A DNA stretch of 64,000 nucleotides from Paracoccus salipaludis (GTDB lineage Bacteria; Pseudomonadota; Alphaproteobacteria; Rhodobacterales; Rhodobacteraceae). Both the position numbers and the translations under genes were made by a program. The stretch lies in contig NZ_NSJZ01000005.1 in assembly GCF_002287065.1 (NCBI RefSeq), positions 1 through 64,000 on the forward strand, written 5' to 3'. The notes below the pieces were generated by a model. It searched no databases and was not told where the DNA came from. It worked only from the letters and a program-made list of their open reading frames with translations. This document shows, one piece after another, positions 8,509-17,481 of the stretch (within the stretch, counting starts at the first letter, position 1; each line of letters begins with the position of its first letter).

Positions 8509-10314
8509 TCATTCCGCGGCCAGCGGCGTGGCGCCGCGCCGGGCGGGTTCATACAGCGGCAGTTCGAGATCGAACACCGCGCCGCCGGTTTCGCGGTTGT
8601 GGGCGGTCAGGCGGCCGCCGAAATCGGCCACGATCCCGGACGAGATCGCGAGCCCGAGGCCGGTGCCCTCGCCGGGGCTTTTCGTGGTCCAGAAGGGCTC
8701 GAACAGCTTTTCCAGGTCGGCCACGCCGGGGCCGTTGTCGCGCACCGACAGCCGCGCGTGCGAGAACCTGTCCAACACCAGCTCGATCGAGGGGTCGCGG
8801 ACCTCGCGCGTGGCGTCCATGGCGTTGCGCAAAAGGTTGATGATGACCTGTTCCAGCCGGATGCGGTCGCAGAAGACCATCACCGGCTCGCGCGGGAGGC
8901 TGCGCTGCAGGCGGACGCGGCGGTTGCGCAACTGCGGCTCCATCATGGTCAGCGCGCCCGACAGGGCCACGCGCAGGTCCACCGGCTCGAAGGCCTCGCC
9001 GCCCTTGCGGGCATAGGACTTGAGCTGGCGGGTGATCGTGCCCATGCGGTCCAGCAGGTCGTCGATGCGCTGGAACGAGGTCAGCGCCTCGTCCCCCCGC
9101 CCGCGTTCCAGCAGCAGCCGCGCGCCCGCGAGATAGGTCTTCATGGCGGCAAGCGGCTGGTTCAGCTCGTGGCTGACGCCGGCCGACATCTCGCCCAGGG
9201 CGGCCAGCTTGGACGCCTGCTGGACCGTCTGCTCGGCCACGCGCAGCTCGCGCTGCATCCGCTCGCGTTCCGCGATCTCGCGGGTCAGGCGCGCGTTCAG
9301 GGCGCGCAGGTCGGCCGATTCCCGGCGATAGCGGGCGGACTTGACGCTGGCGCGGCGCGACAGGACATAGAAGCCCAGCGCCATCAGCAGGGCAAAGCCC
9401 ATGATTTCCAGCGCAAGAAAGGCATTCACCCGGTCGCGCACGGATTCGAAGGTGGTGAACAGGGTCATCCGCCAGCCCCGGAAGGGAATGCGCGTTTCCG
9501 TCTGCATGACCGCGCGGCCGCCCACATAGGCATCGGCGGGGCGGCTGGACCAGTCGGTCGTGACCTGGAAGGCGCGCTCGATCGCCGAAGGGGCGGAACG
9601 CACCGCCAGCGCGTCGGCCAGGGTGTGGCTGCGCCAGCGCGGTTCGGTGGACAGGATGATCTGTCCCGAACTGTCGGTGACGACCACCGCGTCCGAGATC
9701 CCCGACCACGACCGTTCCAGCCGGGACAGGTCGGCGCCCACGACGATCACGCCCAGCGCGCGCCCGTCGCTGACCACCGCGCGGGAATAGGTGAAGTCGA
9801 AGCCCCCCGTGCTGCCGGGCGAGACGGTGAAGACCGTGTCGTTCGTCCGCAGCGCCTCGACATAGAAGGGCGACAGTACGTAGTTCGCGCCCAGGAGCTT
9901 GCGGTCCGTGGCCCCGACCGTCCGGCCCGAGTTGTCCAGAAGCCGGATCGAGGCCGCGCCGATGTCCTTCTGCGCCGCGATCAGCCGGGCCGAGACGGTG
10001 GCGTAGTCCTTGGTGCTGAGCGCCCCGATCAGCGCGGGGTCGCGCGCCAGCAGCAGCGGCACGACCGAGGTGCGCTGCAGTTCCGACAGCAGGTTCCCGG
10101 TATAAAGCGCCGAGCGCAGTTCGGCCCGCACGCGCGTGTTTTCCGAAAAGCGTTCGGTCAGCCAGACGTTGGTCCACCAGATCGCGCCGACGGCGGCGGC
10201 CAGCAGCAGGACGATGCCCAGCCGGTTGACCAGCCGGGCACGGGCGGCCAGCCGGGCACGCAGCGCGGCTGGATGGGTCGGGTCGTCCTCGATCTCTTGG
10301 CCGCGATCTGCCAT
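8509..10314 (-). CDS. dctB: C4-dicarboxylate sensor histidine kinase DctB-type
   Basis: This is a membrane sensor kinase (601 aa). It has one transmembrane helix at about residues 31-48, a periplasmic double-Cache-like sensor region (about 55-295), a second helix at about 300-318 and a coiled-coil linker. The histidine phosphorylation site is His382 in AGVSHELNQPLAAM, followed by an HATPase domain (NLLRNAMDA, DNGPGV, GTGLGLAI). In rhizobia DctB senses C4-dicarboxylates and phosphorylates DctD. The ATG at 10314 is the first Met of the natural N-terminus. It is followed by dctD in the same operon. The transport genes it would control are not in the window. Confidence 0.88.
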   Translation of the reverse strand: MADRGQEIEDDPTHPAALRARLAARARLVNRLGIVLLLAAAVGAIWWTNVWLTERFSENTRVRAELRSALYTGNLLSELQRTSVVPLLLARDPALIGALSTKDYATVSARLIAAQKDIGAASIRLLDNSGRTVGATDRKLLGANYVLSPFYVEALRTNDTVFTVSPGSTGGFDFTYSRAVVSDGRALGVIVVGADLSRLERSWSGISDAVVVTDSSGQIILSTEPRWRSHTLADALAVRSAPSAIERAFQVTTDWSSRPADAYVGGRAVMQTETRIPFRGWRMTLFTTFESVRDRVNAFLALEIMGFALLMALGFYVLSRRASVKSARYRRESADLRALNARLTREIAERERMQRELRVAEQTVQQASKLAALGEMSAGVSHELNQPLAAMKTYLAGARLLLERGRGDEALTSFQRIDDLLDRMGTITRQLKSYARKGGEAFEPVDLRVALSGALTMMEPQLRNRRVRLQRSLPREPVMVFCDRIRLEQVIINLLRNAMDATREVRDPSIELVLDRFSHARLSVRDNGPGVADLEKLFEPFWTTKSPGEGTGLGLAISSGIVADFGGRLTAHNRETGGAVFDLELPLYEPARRGATPLAAE

Positions 10315-10373
10315 GCCGGCCAATCTAGGAAAAGGCGGCCTTCCGCTCAAGCACCTGCTTCCGATCGGCCGTT

Positions 10374-11042
10374 TTACGCCGCGACGGTCGAATCGATCAG
10401 GCCGTGGAACAGCCGCGCGCCGTCCGAGCCGCCATGCGCCGCCTCGGCCGCCCGTTCGGGGTGGGGCATCATCCCCAACACCCGGCGGTTTTCCGACAGC
10501 ACACCTGCGATGTCCGCGACCGAGCCGTTCAGGCCGCCGCGATAGCTCAGCGCGATGCGCCCCTCGGCCCTGAGACGGGCCAGGCCCTCGGTGTCGATCT
10601 GGTAGTTGCCGTCGTGGTGGGCGACGGGAAGGGTGATGTCCTCGTTCTCGGCAAAGGCCGACAGGAAGGCGTTGTCGCGCGCCTCGACGCGCAGGGAGGC
10701 GTCCTTGCAGATGAAGGTCAGGCCCGCGTTGCGCATCAGGGCGCCGGGCAGCAGGCCCAGTTCCGTCAGCACCTGGAAGCCGTTGCAGACGCCCAGGACG
10801 TAGCCGCCGCGCCCGGCATGGTCGCGGATGGCGCGGGCGACGGGCGAGCGCGCGGCGATGGCCCCGCAGCGCAGGTAGTCGCCGAAGGAGAAGCCGCCCG
10901 GCACGGCGACGAGGTCGGTACCCGGAGGCAGCGCGTCGTCCTTGTGCCAGACGCGGGCGACATCCGCGCCTGCGGCCTTCAGCGCGACGGCGAGGTCGCG
11001 GTCGCAGTTGGACCCGGGGAAGGTGATGACGGCGGCTTTCAT
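10374..11042 (-). CDS. purQ: Phosphoribosylformylglycinamidine synthase subunit PurQ
   Basis: This is the glutaminase subunit (222 aa) of FGAM synthase in purine biosynthesis; it supplies ammonia to PurL together with PurS. The class I amidotransferase triad is visible as Cys86 (VLGVCNGFQ) and His194/Glu196 (MMPHPERA). The conserved N-terminus is [16 protein letters not shown]. The purS and purL partners are not adjacent on the window side visible. It lies 59 nt upstream of dctB on the same strand and is divergent from a metallo-hydrolase gene. Confidence 0.96.
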   Translation of the reverse strand: MKAAVITFPGSNCDRDLAVALKAAGADVARVWHKDDALPPGTDLVAVPGGFSFGDYLRCGAIAARSPVARAIRDHAGRGGYVLGVCNGFQVLTELGLLPGALMRNAGLTFICKDASLRVEARDNAFLSAFAENEDITLPVAHHDGNYQIDTEGLARLRAEGRIALSYRGGLNGSVADIAGVLSENRRVLGMMPHPERAAEAAHGGSDGARLFHGLIDSTVAA

Positions 11043-11173
11043 CGGCAGGGGCTCCGAGGCTGGGATGGGGTGCAGATAGCGTGCCGGGGCCGATTGGAAA
11101 AGGGCGGCAGGGGCGGGAACCGCGGGCGGTGCGCAGGACTTGATCGTCGTCCCTCATTCTTCGGAGACATGCG

Positions 11174-11962
11174 ATGCGCCTCAACCGACGCCAGACCCTC
11201 GCCGCTGCCCTGGCCGCGGGGGCCGCGGCCGGCCTGCCCGCCATGCTGCGGGCGCAGGCCGCCGCCCCCTCCCCCTCCGCCGCGCCCGCGTTCCTGACGC
11301 CCTTCGGGCACGCGAGCCTGATGCTGACGCTGGGCGGACAGAAGATCCTGGTGGACCCCGTGGGCGGGGCCGATCGCTACGCCTCGGCCGAGACGCCCGC
11401 CGCCGTGCTGGTCACGCATGAGCATGGCGACCACTTCGACCCCGAGGTGCTGGCCGCCGTCGTGACCGAAGGCGTAGCGCTGATCGTGAACCCGGCGGTG
11501 GCGGAAAAGCTGCCCGAGGCGCTGCGGTCCCGCGCGACCGTGATGGCCAACGGCGACACGGGCGAGGTCGCGGGGATGCCCATCGAGGCGGTGCCCGCCT
11601 ACAACCTCACGCCCGAGCGGACGCAGTATCATCCCAAGGGGCGCGACAACGGCTATGTGCTGACGACGCCCGACCACGGCCGCATCTACATCGCGGGCGA
11701 CACCGAGGCCACGCCCGAGTTCCGCGCCCAGAAGGACATCGCCGTGGCCTTCGTGCCGATGAACCTGCCCTACACGATGGAGGTGGACCAGGCGGTGGAA
11801 GGCGTCGCCGAGATGGCGCCGAAGGTGGTCATCCCCTATCACCACCGCGGCAACGACCCGGCCGAGTTCGCCGAAAAGCTGCGCGCCACCGGCGCCGCGA
11901 CCGCCGTCGCCATCGTGGACTGGTATCCCGAAACCGACGACCCCAAGGGACCGTCGAGCTGA
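11174..11962 (+). CDS. Tat-exported MBL-fold metallo-hydrolase
   Basis: This is a 262-aa metallo-beta-lactamase-fold protein. Its N-terminus has a twin-arginine type signal (NRRQTLAAALAAG, then a hydrophobic stretch), suggesting folded export to the periplasm. Metal-binding motifs are THEHGDHFD (HxHxDH) and IAGDTEATPE, with a late YHHRG. The overall pattern resembles UlaG-like hydrolases; the substrate is unknown. GGAG 7 nt before the ATG supports the start. It ends in a palindromic terminator shared with the convergent icd gene. Confidence 0.85.
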   Translation: MRLNRRQTLAAALAAGAAAGLPAMLRAQAAAPSPSAAPAFLTPFGHASLMLTLGGQKILVDPVGGADRYASAETPAAVLVTHEHGDHFDPEVLAAVVTEGVALIVNPAVAEKLPEALRSRATVMANGDTGEVAGMPIEAVPAYNLTPERTQYHPKGRDNGYVLTTPDHGRIYIAGDTEATPEFRAQKDIAVAFVPMNLPYTMEVDQAVEGVAEMAPKVVIPYHHRGNDPAEFAEKLRATGAATAVAIVDWYPETDDPKGPSS

Positions 11963-11968
11963 CACGAG

Positions 11969-11994
11969 AACGGCCGGGCGATCGCCCGGCCGTT
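11969..11994. terminator. Bidirectional terminator between the MBL hydrolase and icd
   Basis: A perfect 26-nt palindrome with GATC at its centre lies between two convergent genes. On the plus strand it runs into TTTCCGTTT. The minus side has only a short TTCTCG run. Confidence 0.75.
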
Positions 11995-12019
11995 TCCGTT
12001 TCCCGCAAGGGGGCGGCGA

Positions 12020-13234
12020 TCAGCCCGCCAGCGCCTTGTTGAGGTATTCGTCCACCTTTTCCAGGTAGCCCATGGTGGACAGCCACTTCTGGTCGGGGCC
12101 GACCAGCAGAGCGAGGTCCTTGGTCATGAAGCCGTCCTCGACCGCCTGCACCGTCACGCGCTCGAGCGTTTCGGCAAAGCGCATCAGCTGCTCGTTGTTG
12201 TCCAGCTTGGCGCGGTGCTTCAGGCCGCCCGTCCAGGCGTAGATCGAGGCGATGGAGTTGGTCGAGGTCTCCTTGCCCTTCTGGTGCTCGCGGTAGTGGC
12301 GGGTCACGGTGCCGTGGGCGGCCTCAGCCTCGACGGTCTTCCCGTCGGGCGTCATCAGCACCGAGGTCATCAGGCCGAGCGAGCCGAAGCCCTGCGCCAC
12401 GATGTCGGATTCCACGTCGCCGTCATAGTTCTTGCAGGCCCAGACATAGCCGCCCGACCACTTCAGCGCGGAGGCCACCATGTCGTCGATCAGCCGGTGC
12501 TCGTAGGTGATGCCCTTGGCCTTGAACTGGTCGGCGAACTCGGCGTCGAACACCTCCTGGAAGATGTCCTTGAAGCGGCCGTCATAGGCCTTGAGGATCG
12601 TGTTCTTGGTCGAAAGATAGACCGGATAGCCGCGCTGCAGGCCATAGTTCAGGCTGGCGCGGGCAAAGTCGCGGATCGAGTCGTCGAGGTTGTACATCCC
12701 CATCGCCACCCCGGCGCCGGGCGAGCGGAAGACCTCGTGCTCGATCGTCTCGCCATCCTCGCCGACGAACTTGATCGACAGCGTGCCCTTGCCGGGGAAG
12801 CGGAAGTCGGTGGCCTTGTACTGGTCGCCGAAGGCATGGCGGCCGACGACGATGGGCTGGGTCCAGTGGGGCACCAGGCGCGGCACGTTCTGGCAGATGA
12901 TCGGCTCGCGGAAGATCACGCCGCCCAGGATGTTGCGGATGGTGCCGTTCGGCGACTTCCACATCTTCTTGAGGCCGAACTCCTCGACCCGCGCCTCGTC
13001 GGGCGTGATGGTCGCGCATTTGACGCCGACGCCGTACTGCTTGATCGCGTTGGCCGCGTCGATCGTGATCTGGTCCTCGGTGCGGTCGCGCTCCTCGATG
13101 CCCAGGTCATAGTATTTCAGGTCGATGTCCAGATAGGGCAGGATCAGCTTCTGCTTGATGAAGTCCCAGATGATCCGGGTCATCTCGTCGCCGTCCAGCT
13201 CGACGACGGGGTTGTCTACCTTGATCTTGGTCAT
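12020..13234 (-). CDS. icd: NADP-dependent isocitrate dehydrogenase
   Basis: This is NADP-dependent isocitrate dehydrogenase (404 aa), the TCA enzyme converting isocitrate to 2-oxoglutarate. It is of the homodimeric type common to eukaryotes and alphaproteobacteria rather than the E. coli type. Diagnostic segments are [14 protein letters not shown] at the N-terminus, [27 protein letters not shown] and [12 protein letters not shown]. The ATG at 13234 lies just downstream of a GGGG-rich leader. Longer starts add only a non-conserved stretch. Confidence 0.97.
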   Translation of the reverse strand: MTKIKVDNPVVELDGDEMTRIIWDFIKQKLILPYLDIDLKYYDLGIEERDRTEDQITIDAANAIKQYGVGVKCATITPDEARVEEFGLKKMWKSPNGTIRNILGGVIFREPIICQNVPRLVPHWTQPIVVGRHAFGDQYKATDFRFPGKGTLSIKFVGEDGETIEHEVFRSPGAGVAMGMYNLDDSIRDFARASLNYGLQRGYPVYLSTKNTILKAYDGRFKDIFQEVFDAEFADQFKAKGITYEHRLIDDMVASALKWSGGYVWACKNYDGDVESDIVAQGFGSLGLMTSVLMTPDGKTVEAEAAHGTVTRHYREHQKGKETSTNSIASIYAWTGGLKHRAKLDNNEQLMRFAETLERVTVQAVEDGFMTKDLALLVGPDQKWLSTMGYLEKVDEYLNKALAG

Positions 13235-13483
13235 GGGGGTCCCCCCTTGGCGTTGGTGTCGCGCGCTCATAGCGCCAATCCCCCCGGATGGGAAGACGGT
13301 ATGCGATGGTATGCCGCAGGAACGGAAGGCGGCCGGACACCGCCAATTGCCGTTACGTCAACTTCGGAATCCGTCCAAATAGCGGCTTTTTCTAATAAAA
13401 CTGTCCGGAAAGACAAGTTCATCCAAAGGCGCCAGGGAAGCTAGAGGGAAACTGTTACCAGTTTTCCTGTCAGGATGTTTCCA

Positions 13484-14620
13484 GTGGCTACGGTCAATTT
13501 GCTTTGGTTCGGCAATCAGCCGCAATTCAACTCCACCCCCAATTCCACGGCAACGCAGAGCGAGGCCGGCAAGCTGGCCGGCTACGACGCCTTCGGCCCG
13601 TCCGAGATCAAGGCGGTCGCGATCAGCGGCAAGGATTACAACGTCGGCAGCTGGGGAAACGCGGAATGCGGCTTCTCGGCCAGCTACAACCTGCTTCCGG
13701 CGTCGAAGATGACCTACGTGTCGCCGCACACGGGAACCAGGGCCACCACCCAGATCACCGGATTCTTCGAGGTGGACTACAGGCTGACCCTGCCGGACGG
13801 GTCCACCGTCAATGAATGCGGCGTGCTGATCCAGATGGGCAACGGCGACATGTTCTTCCGCCCCTCGGTCGACACGCTGAAGGACTGGACCTGCATCGAC
13901 GGGCTGCGCGGCGTCACGATCCTGAAGGCCAAGCCGCTGCCGGCGAACATCTATCCCTCGTCGCGCATTTCCTTCGCCCCCGAGATCTTCGAGCTTCCCA
14001 TCGTTCCCTGCTTTGCCGCCGGCACCATGATCCGCACCGCGGAAGGCGAGCGCCCGGTCGAGGGCATCGCCGTCGGCGACCTCGTCTGGACCCGCGACAA
14101 CGGGCTGCAGCCCGTCCGCTGGGCCGGCCGCCGGACGCTGCGCCCGGTTGAGCTTGACGCCCAGCCGAACCTGCGTCCGATCCGCATCAAGGCGGGGGCG
14201 CTGGGCGCAGGGCAGCCTGCGCGGGATCTGGTCGTCTCGCCCCAGCACCGCGTGCTGGTGCGGTCGTCCATCGCGGTGCGCATGTTCGGCGCGTCCGAGG
14301 TGCTGGTCGCGGCCAAGCAGCTTCTGTCCCTGCCCGGCATCGAGATCGACGCCGAGGCGCGCGACGTCACCTACCTGCACCTGATGTTCGACCACCACGA
14401 GGTGCTGGTTTCCAACGGCGCCGAGACCGAGTCGCTTTATCCCGGCCCGATGGCGCTTGCCGCGCTGGGCGAGGCCGCGGCCGCAGAGATCCACGCGCTT
14501 TTCCCCGAGTTGCGCGACGAGAACGCCGCCTTCGCCCCGGCCCGCACGCTTGTGCCCGGCCGCCTGGCCCGCAAGCTGGCCGAGCGCCACGGCAAGAACG
14601 GGGTCGCGCTGGCGGGCTGA
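13484..14620 (+). CDS. Hint (Hedgehog/intein-type) domain-containing protein
   Basis: This protein (378 aa from a GTG at 13484) has an N-terminal region of about 170 residues with no domain I recognise. It is followed by a Hint domain beginning at Cys176 in PCFAAGTMIRTAEG and continuing through VGDLVWTRDNGLQPVRW and DLVVSPQHRVLVRSS, with DHHEVLVSNGAETESL near the end. Hint domains cleave the chain N-terminal to that Cys. The ATG at 13475 overlaps its own AGGA ribosome-binding sequence, whereas the GTG has it at 8 nt, hence my choice. No secretion signal is obvious. Proteins of this layout are common in Rhodobacteraceae; their role is unknown. Confidence 0.8.
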   Translation: MATVNLLWFGNQPQFNSTPNSTATQSEAGKLAGYDAFGPSEIKAVAISGKDYNVGSWGNAECGFSASYNLLPASKMTYVSPHTGTRATTQITGFFEVDYRLTLPDGSTVNECGVLIQMGNGDMFFRPSVDTLKDWTCIDGLRGVTILKAKPLPANIYPSSRISFAPEIFELPIVPCFAAGTMIRTAEGERPVEGIAVGDLVWTRDNGLQPVRWAGRRTLRPVELDAQPNLRPIRIKAGALGAGQPARDLVVSPQHRVLVRSSIAVRMFGASEVLVAAKQLLSLPGIEIDAEARDVTYLHLMFDHHEVLVSNGAETESLYPGPMALAALGEAAAAEIHALFPELRDENAAFAPARTLVPGRLARKLAERHGKNGVALAG

Positions 14621-14691
14621 GCCCGGCGCCGCGGCAGGCCCCGGCTCCGCAGGCGCCCGATCACCGCTTGCGGCAGGCGGCGGCTCGCAGC

Positions 14692-15411
14692 TCAGCCGCC
14701 GACCACCGTCCCGACCAGATAGGCCACGACCGCGCAGATGAGGCCGACGGCCAGCGTCTCGCCCATCGCCTGGCGGAAGCGTTCCCCGGTCGCCCGCCAG
14801 CGCAGCAGCCCCAGCAGCACAAGGGCCGCGGCGGTCGCGGCGACCGAGGCCCCGAAGGTCGTGGTTGAAGGCTCGGACAGGATGAAGGGCAGGATCGGGA
14901 TGGACCCGAGCGCGAGAAAGGACAGAAAGGTGACAAGGGCGCGCCCGACCGGGCTGCCGCCGCCGGGATCGCTGACGCCGAGGCCGTAGTGCAGCACCAT
15001 GTCCGCCATCAGGCGCGGGTTGCGCGCAAGGATGGCGGTCATTTCCTGCGCGTCGGCCCCGGTGACGCCCTGCCGGGACAGCAGGTCCCGCATGGCGGCT
15101 TCGGCGGCCTGCGGCTCGCGCTCGATCCGGGACATGGCCGCCTGGCGCTGGCGGAAAAAGACCTCGCGCTGGGAACGGTCCGAAAGATAGGCGCCCAGGC
15201 CCATCGCCACCGCGTCGGCGCACAGGTTGGCAAGCCCGAACAACAGGACCGCGAGGGCGCCCACGCGGGCCGCGCCATCCGCCCCCGCCCCCGCCCCCGC
15301 GAAGCCCGACACGATGGCGAAGGTCGTCACGATGCCGTCGTTGCCGCCGTAGACGATCTGGCCCAGGTATTCGCGCAGCGGGTCGCGGCGGGAGGCACCC
15401 GCCGCGCTCAC
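14692..15411 (-). CDS. VIT1/CCC1-type transporter family protein
   Basis: This is a 239-aa membrane protein of the VIT1/CCC1 family, which moves ferrous iron or manganese across membranes. The signature is [20 protein letters not shown] near the N-terminus with [20 protein letters not shown] after it. A hydrophilic middle section (about 85-150) carries metal-binding Glu residues in the family. Three further membrane segments follow. The GTG start overlaps the stop of the upstream alpha/beta hydrolase (GTGA), indicating translational coupling. Confidence 0.85.
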   Translation of the reverse strand: MSAAGASRRDPLREYLGQIVYGGNDGIVTTFAIVSGFAGAGAGADGAARVGALAVLLFGLANLCADAVAMGLGAYLSDRSQREVFFRQRQAAMSRIEREPQAAEAAMRDLLSRQGVTGADAQEMTAILARNPRLMADMVLHYGLGVSDPGGGSPVGRALVTFLSFLALGSIPILPFILSEPSTTTFGASVAATAAALVLLGLLRWRATGERFRQAMGETLAVGLICAVVAYLVGTVVGG

Positions 15412-16067
15412 CGGGTGGACTCGGTCAGCCGCTTGCGGACGTAGGACTGCACGTTGTCGATCATCGGCTTCATGTGCAGCTCGTCGTCGCGGAAGAAGTG
15501 GTCCGCGCCCTCGATTTCCTCGTGGGTGATGGTGATGCCCTTCTGCTCGCGCAGCTTTCCGACCAGGGCATTGGTGTCCTTGGGCGGCGCCACGCGGTCG
15601 GCCGTGCCGTTGATGATGAGGCCCGAGGACGGGCACGGCGCGAGGAAGCTGAAGTCATACATGTTCGCGGGGGGCGAGACGCTGACGAAGCCCGTGATCT
15701 CGGGCCGGCGCATCAGAAGCTGCATCCCGATCCAGGCGCCGAAGCTGAAGCCCGCGACCCAGCAGTGCTTGGAGTTCGGGTTCATGGCCTGCAGGTAGTC
15801 CAGCGCCGCGGCGGCGTCCGACAGCTCGCCCACGCCCTGGTCGAACTCGCCCTGGCTGCGGCCCACGCCCCGGAAGTTGAAGCGCAGCACCGTGAAGCCC
15901 ATGCGGTGAAAGGCATAGTGCAGGTTGTAGACAACCCGGTTGTTCATGGTTCCGCCATATTGCGGATGGGGATGCAGCACGATGGCAATGGGGGCATCGG
16001 GCTTGGGCTGGGGGTGATAGCGCCCTTCGAGGCGGCCTTCGGGTCCGGGGAAGATAAGCTCGGGCAT
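15408..16067 (-). CDS. Alpha/beta hydrolase (COG2945-like)
   Basis: This is a 219-aa cytoplasmic serine hydrolase with the nucleophile elbow GFSFGA, an oxyanion segment [12 protein letters not shown] and a late DHFFRDDEL. The substrate is not known. AGGAG 5 nt before the ATG supports the start. It is translationally coupled to the VIT1-type transporter downstream and divergent from the IscR-type regulator. Confidence 0.85.
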   Translation of the reverse strand: MPELIFPGPEGRLEGRYHPQPKPDAPIAIVLHPHPQYGGTMNNRVVYNLHYAFHRMGFTVLRFNFRGVGRSQGEFDQGVGELSDAAAALDYLQAMNPNSKHCWVAGFSFGAWIGMQLLMRRPEITGFVSVSPPANMYDFSFLAPCPSSGLIINGTADRVAPPKDTNALVGKLREQKGITITHEEIEGADHFFRDDELHMKPMIDNVQSYVRKRLTESTR

Positions 16068-16275
16068 GATACTCCTGTTCGGCTGACCGCTGCGGCCCCG
16101 CGCGGAGCTCGGCCCCTGGCGGGTTCCTTGACGCAGCGGATGGCAGACCTTAGACGGACATCTGGGACGCGCGGCCTGTTTCTGCAAGAAACGGCAGGGC
16201 GGGCTTAGCGCAGGGCGCGAGACGGCGTCAATCTGTCTGGCCCGTCGGGACCGCCCGTCAGGACAGGGGCCGCAG

Positions 16276-16752
16276 ATGAAGCTTTCCACCAAGGGCCGCT
16301 ATGCGATGGTCGCGCTGGTCGATCTGGCGATCAGCCCCGGACGGTTGACGACCCTGGCGGCGATCTCGAAGCGGCAGAACATCTCGCTGCCCTACCTGGA
16401 ACAGCTGTTCGTGCGGCTGCGCCGCGCGGGGCTGGTCGAAAGCGTGCGGGGCCCCGGCGGCGGCTACAAGCTGGCGCGGGCCCCCGAGGCCATCCGCGTG
16501 GCCGACATCCTGGGCGCCGTGGACGAGACGGTCAGCGCGCTGCATGTCGGCGCCGGCGCATCCGGCGGGCAGAGCGGTACGCGGGCGCAGTCGATGACCA
16601 ACCGGCTGTGGGAAGGGCTTTCGGCCCATGTCTATGTCTTCCTGCACAACACGACCCTGGGGGACGTGGCGACGAACGGGCTTCTGCCCTGCCCCGCCGT
16701 GCCCGCCATCCTGTCGGTCGAGGACGACGAGAGCGAGACGACCCAGGTCTGA
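16276..16752 (+). CDS. Rrf2-family transcriptional regulator, IscR-type with a single cysteine
   Basis: This is a 158-aa winged-helix regulator that starts MKLSTKGRYAMVALVDLA, as IscR does, and keeps the recognition region ISLPYLEQLFVRLRRAGLV and RGPGGGYKLAR. Classical IscR binds a [2Fe-2S] cluster through three cysteines near residues 92-104. Here that region (LHVGAGASGGQSGTRAQS) has none and the only cysteine is Cys139. A cysteine-poor IscR with an unusual Fe-S ligation is known from Rhodobacter sphaeroides. It probably controls iron-sulfur genes, but no suf or isc genes follow it here. Confidence 0.85.
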   Translation: MKLSTKGRYAMVALVDLAISPGRLTTLAAISKRQNISLPYLEQLFVRLRRAGLVESVRGPGGGYKLARAPEAIRVADILGAVDETVSALHVGAGASGGQSGTRAQSMTNRLWEGLSAHVYVFLHNTTLGDVATNGLLPCPAVPAILSVEDDESETTQV

Positions 16753-16864
16753 CACGGCAGGGATGCAACGCCTGCCGAGGCATCGTGGCGCCACACGCAT
16801 TCTTGGGTTTGAAGGCCCGAATCCGGTCCGGTAATCGGGCGCAAACCCTTGAACGGACCCGATC

Positions 16865-17377
16865 ATGACCAAGCTGACCCTTGCCGCCGTCCTGGCCCTG
16901 ATGACCCTGTCGGCCTGTGCCGTCCGGCCGGTCCCCCAGATCGGGCCCGACGGGCAGCCGATCCCCGTGGCCTACCGCATCACCCCGCGCGAGGAGGCCG
17001 AGATCCCGACCCGCGTGCTGACCCAGATCAACCTGCTGCGGACCCAGCAGGGGATGCAGCCGCTGGTGCTGAGCCCGCAGCTGGCCGCCGCCGCCATGGC
17101 CCATTCGCGCGACATGTCGGCCCAGAACCGGGCCTGGCACTTCGGCTCGGACGGGTCCTCGCCGCTGGAGCGGGTGCGGCGGCAGGGCTATGCCGGGCGG
17201 CTTCTGGGCGAGGACATCTCGGAAACCTACGAGAACGAGATCGCCACGCTGGGCGCGTGGATGCAGACCCGCGACACCCGCGACATCCTGATGGACCCGG
17301 CCGCGCGCGAGCTTGGCATGGGCTGGTTCCAGGAGCAGACCAACAAGATCTGGTGGACGGTGCTGGTCGGGGGCTGA
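16865..17377 (+). CDS. CAP-domain lipoprotein
   Basis: This is a 170-aa secreted protein with a lipoprotein signal (lipobox LSAC, Cys18) followed by a CAP (SCP/PR1) domain. Visible CAP motifs are INLLRTQQGMQPLVLSPQL and AAAMAHSRDMSAQN. The pair GEDISETYENE and LGMGWFQEQTNKIWWT marks the cavity region. The bacterial role of these proteins is poorly defined. The family His and Glu residues appear at least partly kept (AHSRDM, GEDI). A GC hairpin followed by the CCCGGGATATTT repeat lies after the stop. Confidence 0.85.
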   Translation: MTKLTLAAVLALMTLSACAVRPVPQIGPDGQPIPVAYRITPREEAEIPTRVLTQINLLRTQQGMQPLVLSPQLAAAAMAHSRDMSAQNRAWHFGSDGSSPLERVRRQGYAGRLLGEDISETYENEIATLGAWMQTRDTRDILMDPAARELGMGWFQEQTNKIWWTVLVGG

Positions 17378-17399
17378 TCTTCCGATTGCGCGGCCGGAC

Positions 17400-17443
17400 C
17401 GGGGCGCTGCCCCGGACCCCGGGATATTTGAACAAAGAAGAAC
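17400..17443 (+). repeat. Dispersed intergenic repeat, copy 1
   Basis: A GC stem-loop (GGGGC-GCT-GCCCC) precedes the conserved block CCCGGGATATTT, six variable bases, then AGAAGAAC. A second copy with the same block occurs at 51521-51578. It lies between the convergent CAP and SDR genes. Confidence 0.6.
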
Positions 17444-17481
17444 TGCAGGGCCGCGCCGCAAGACGGCGGCCCTGACGCCCG

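Noticed and set aside
16755-16777. CGGCAGG/CCTGCCG hairpin after the IscR-type gene as a terminator
   Set aside because: The stem is short and no U run follows; not strong enough to list.
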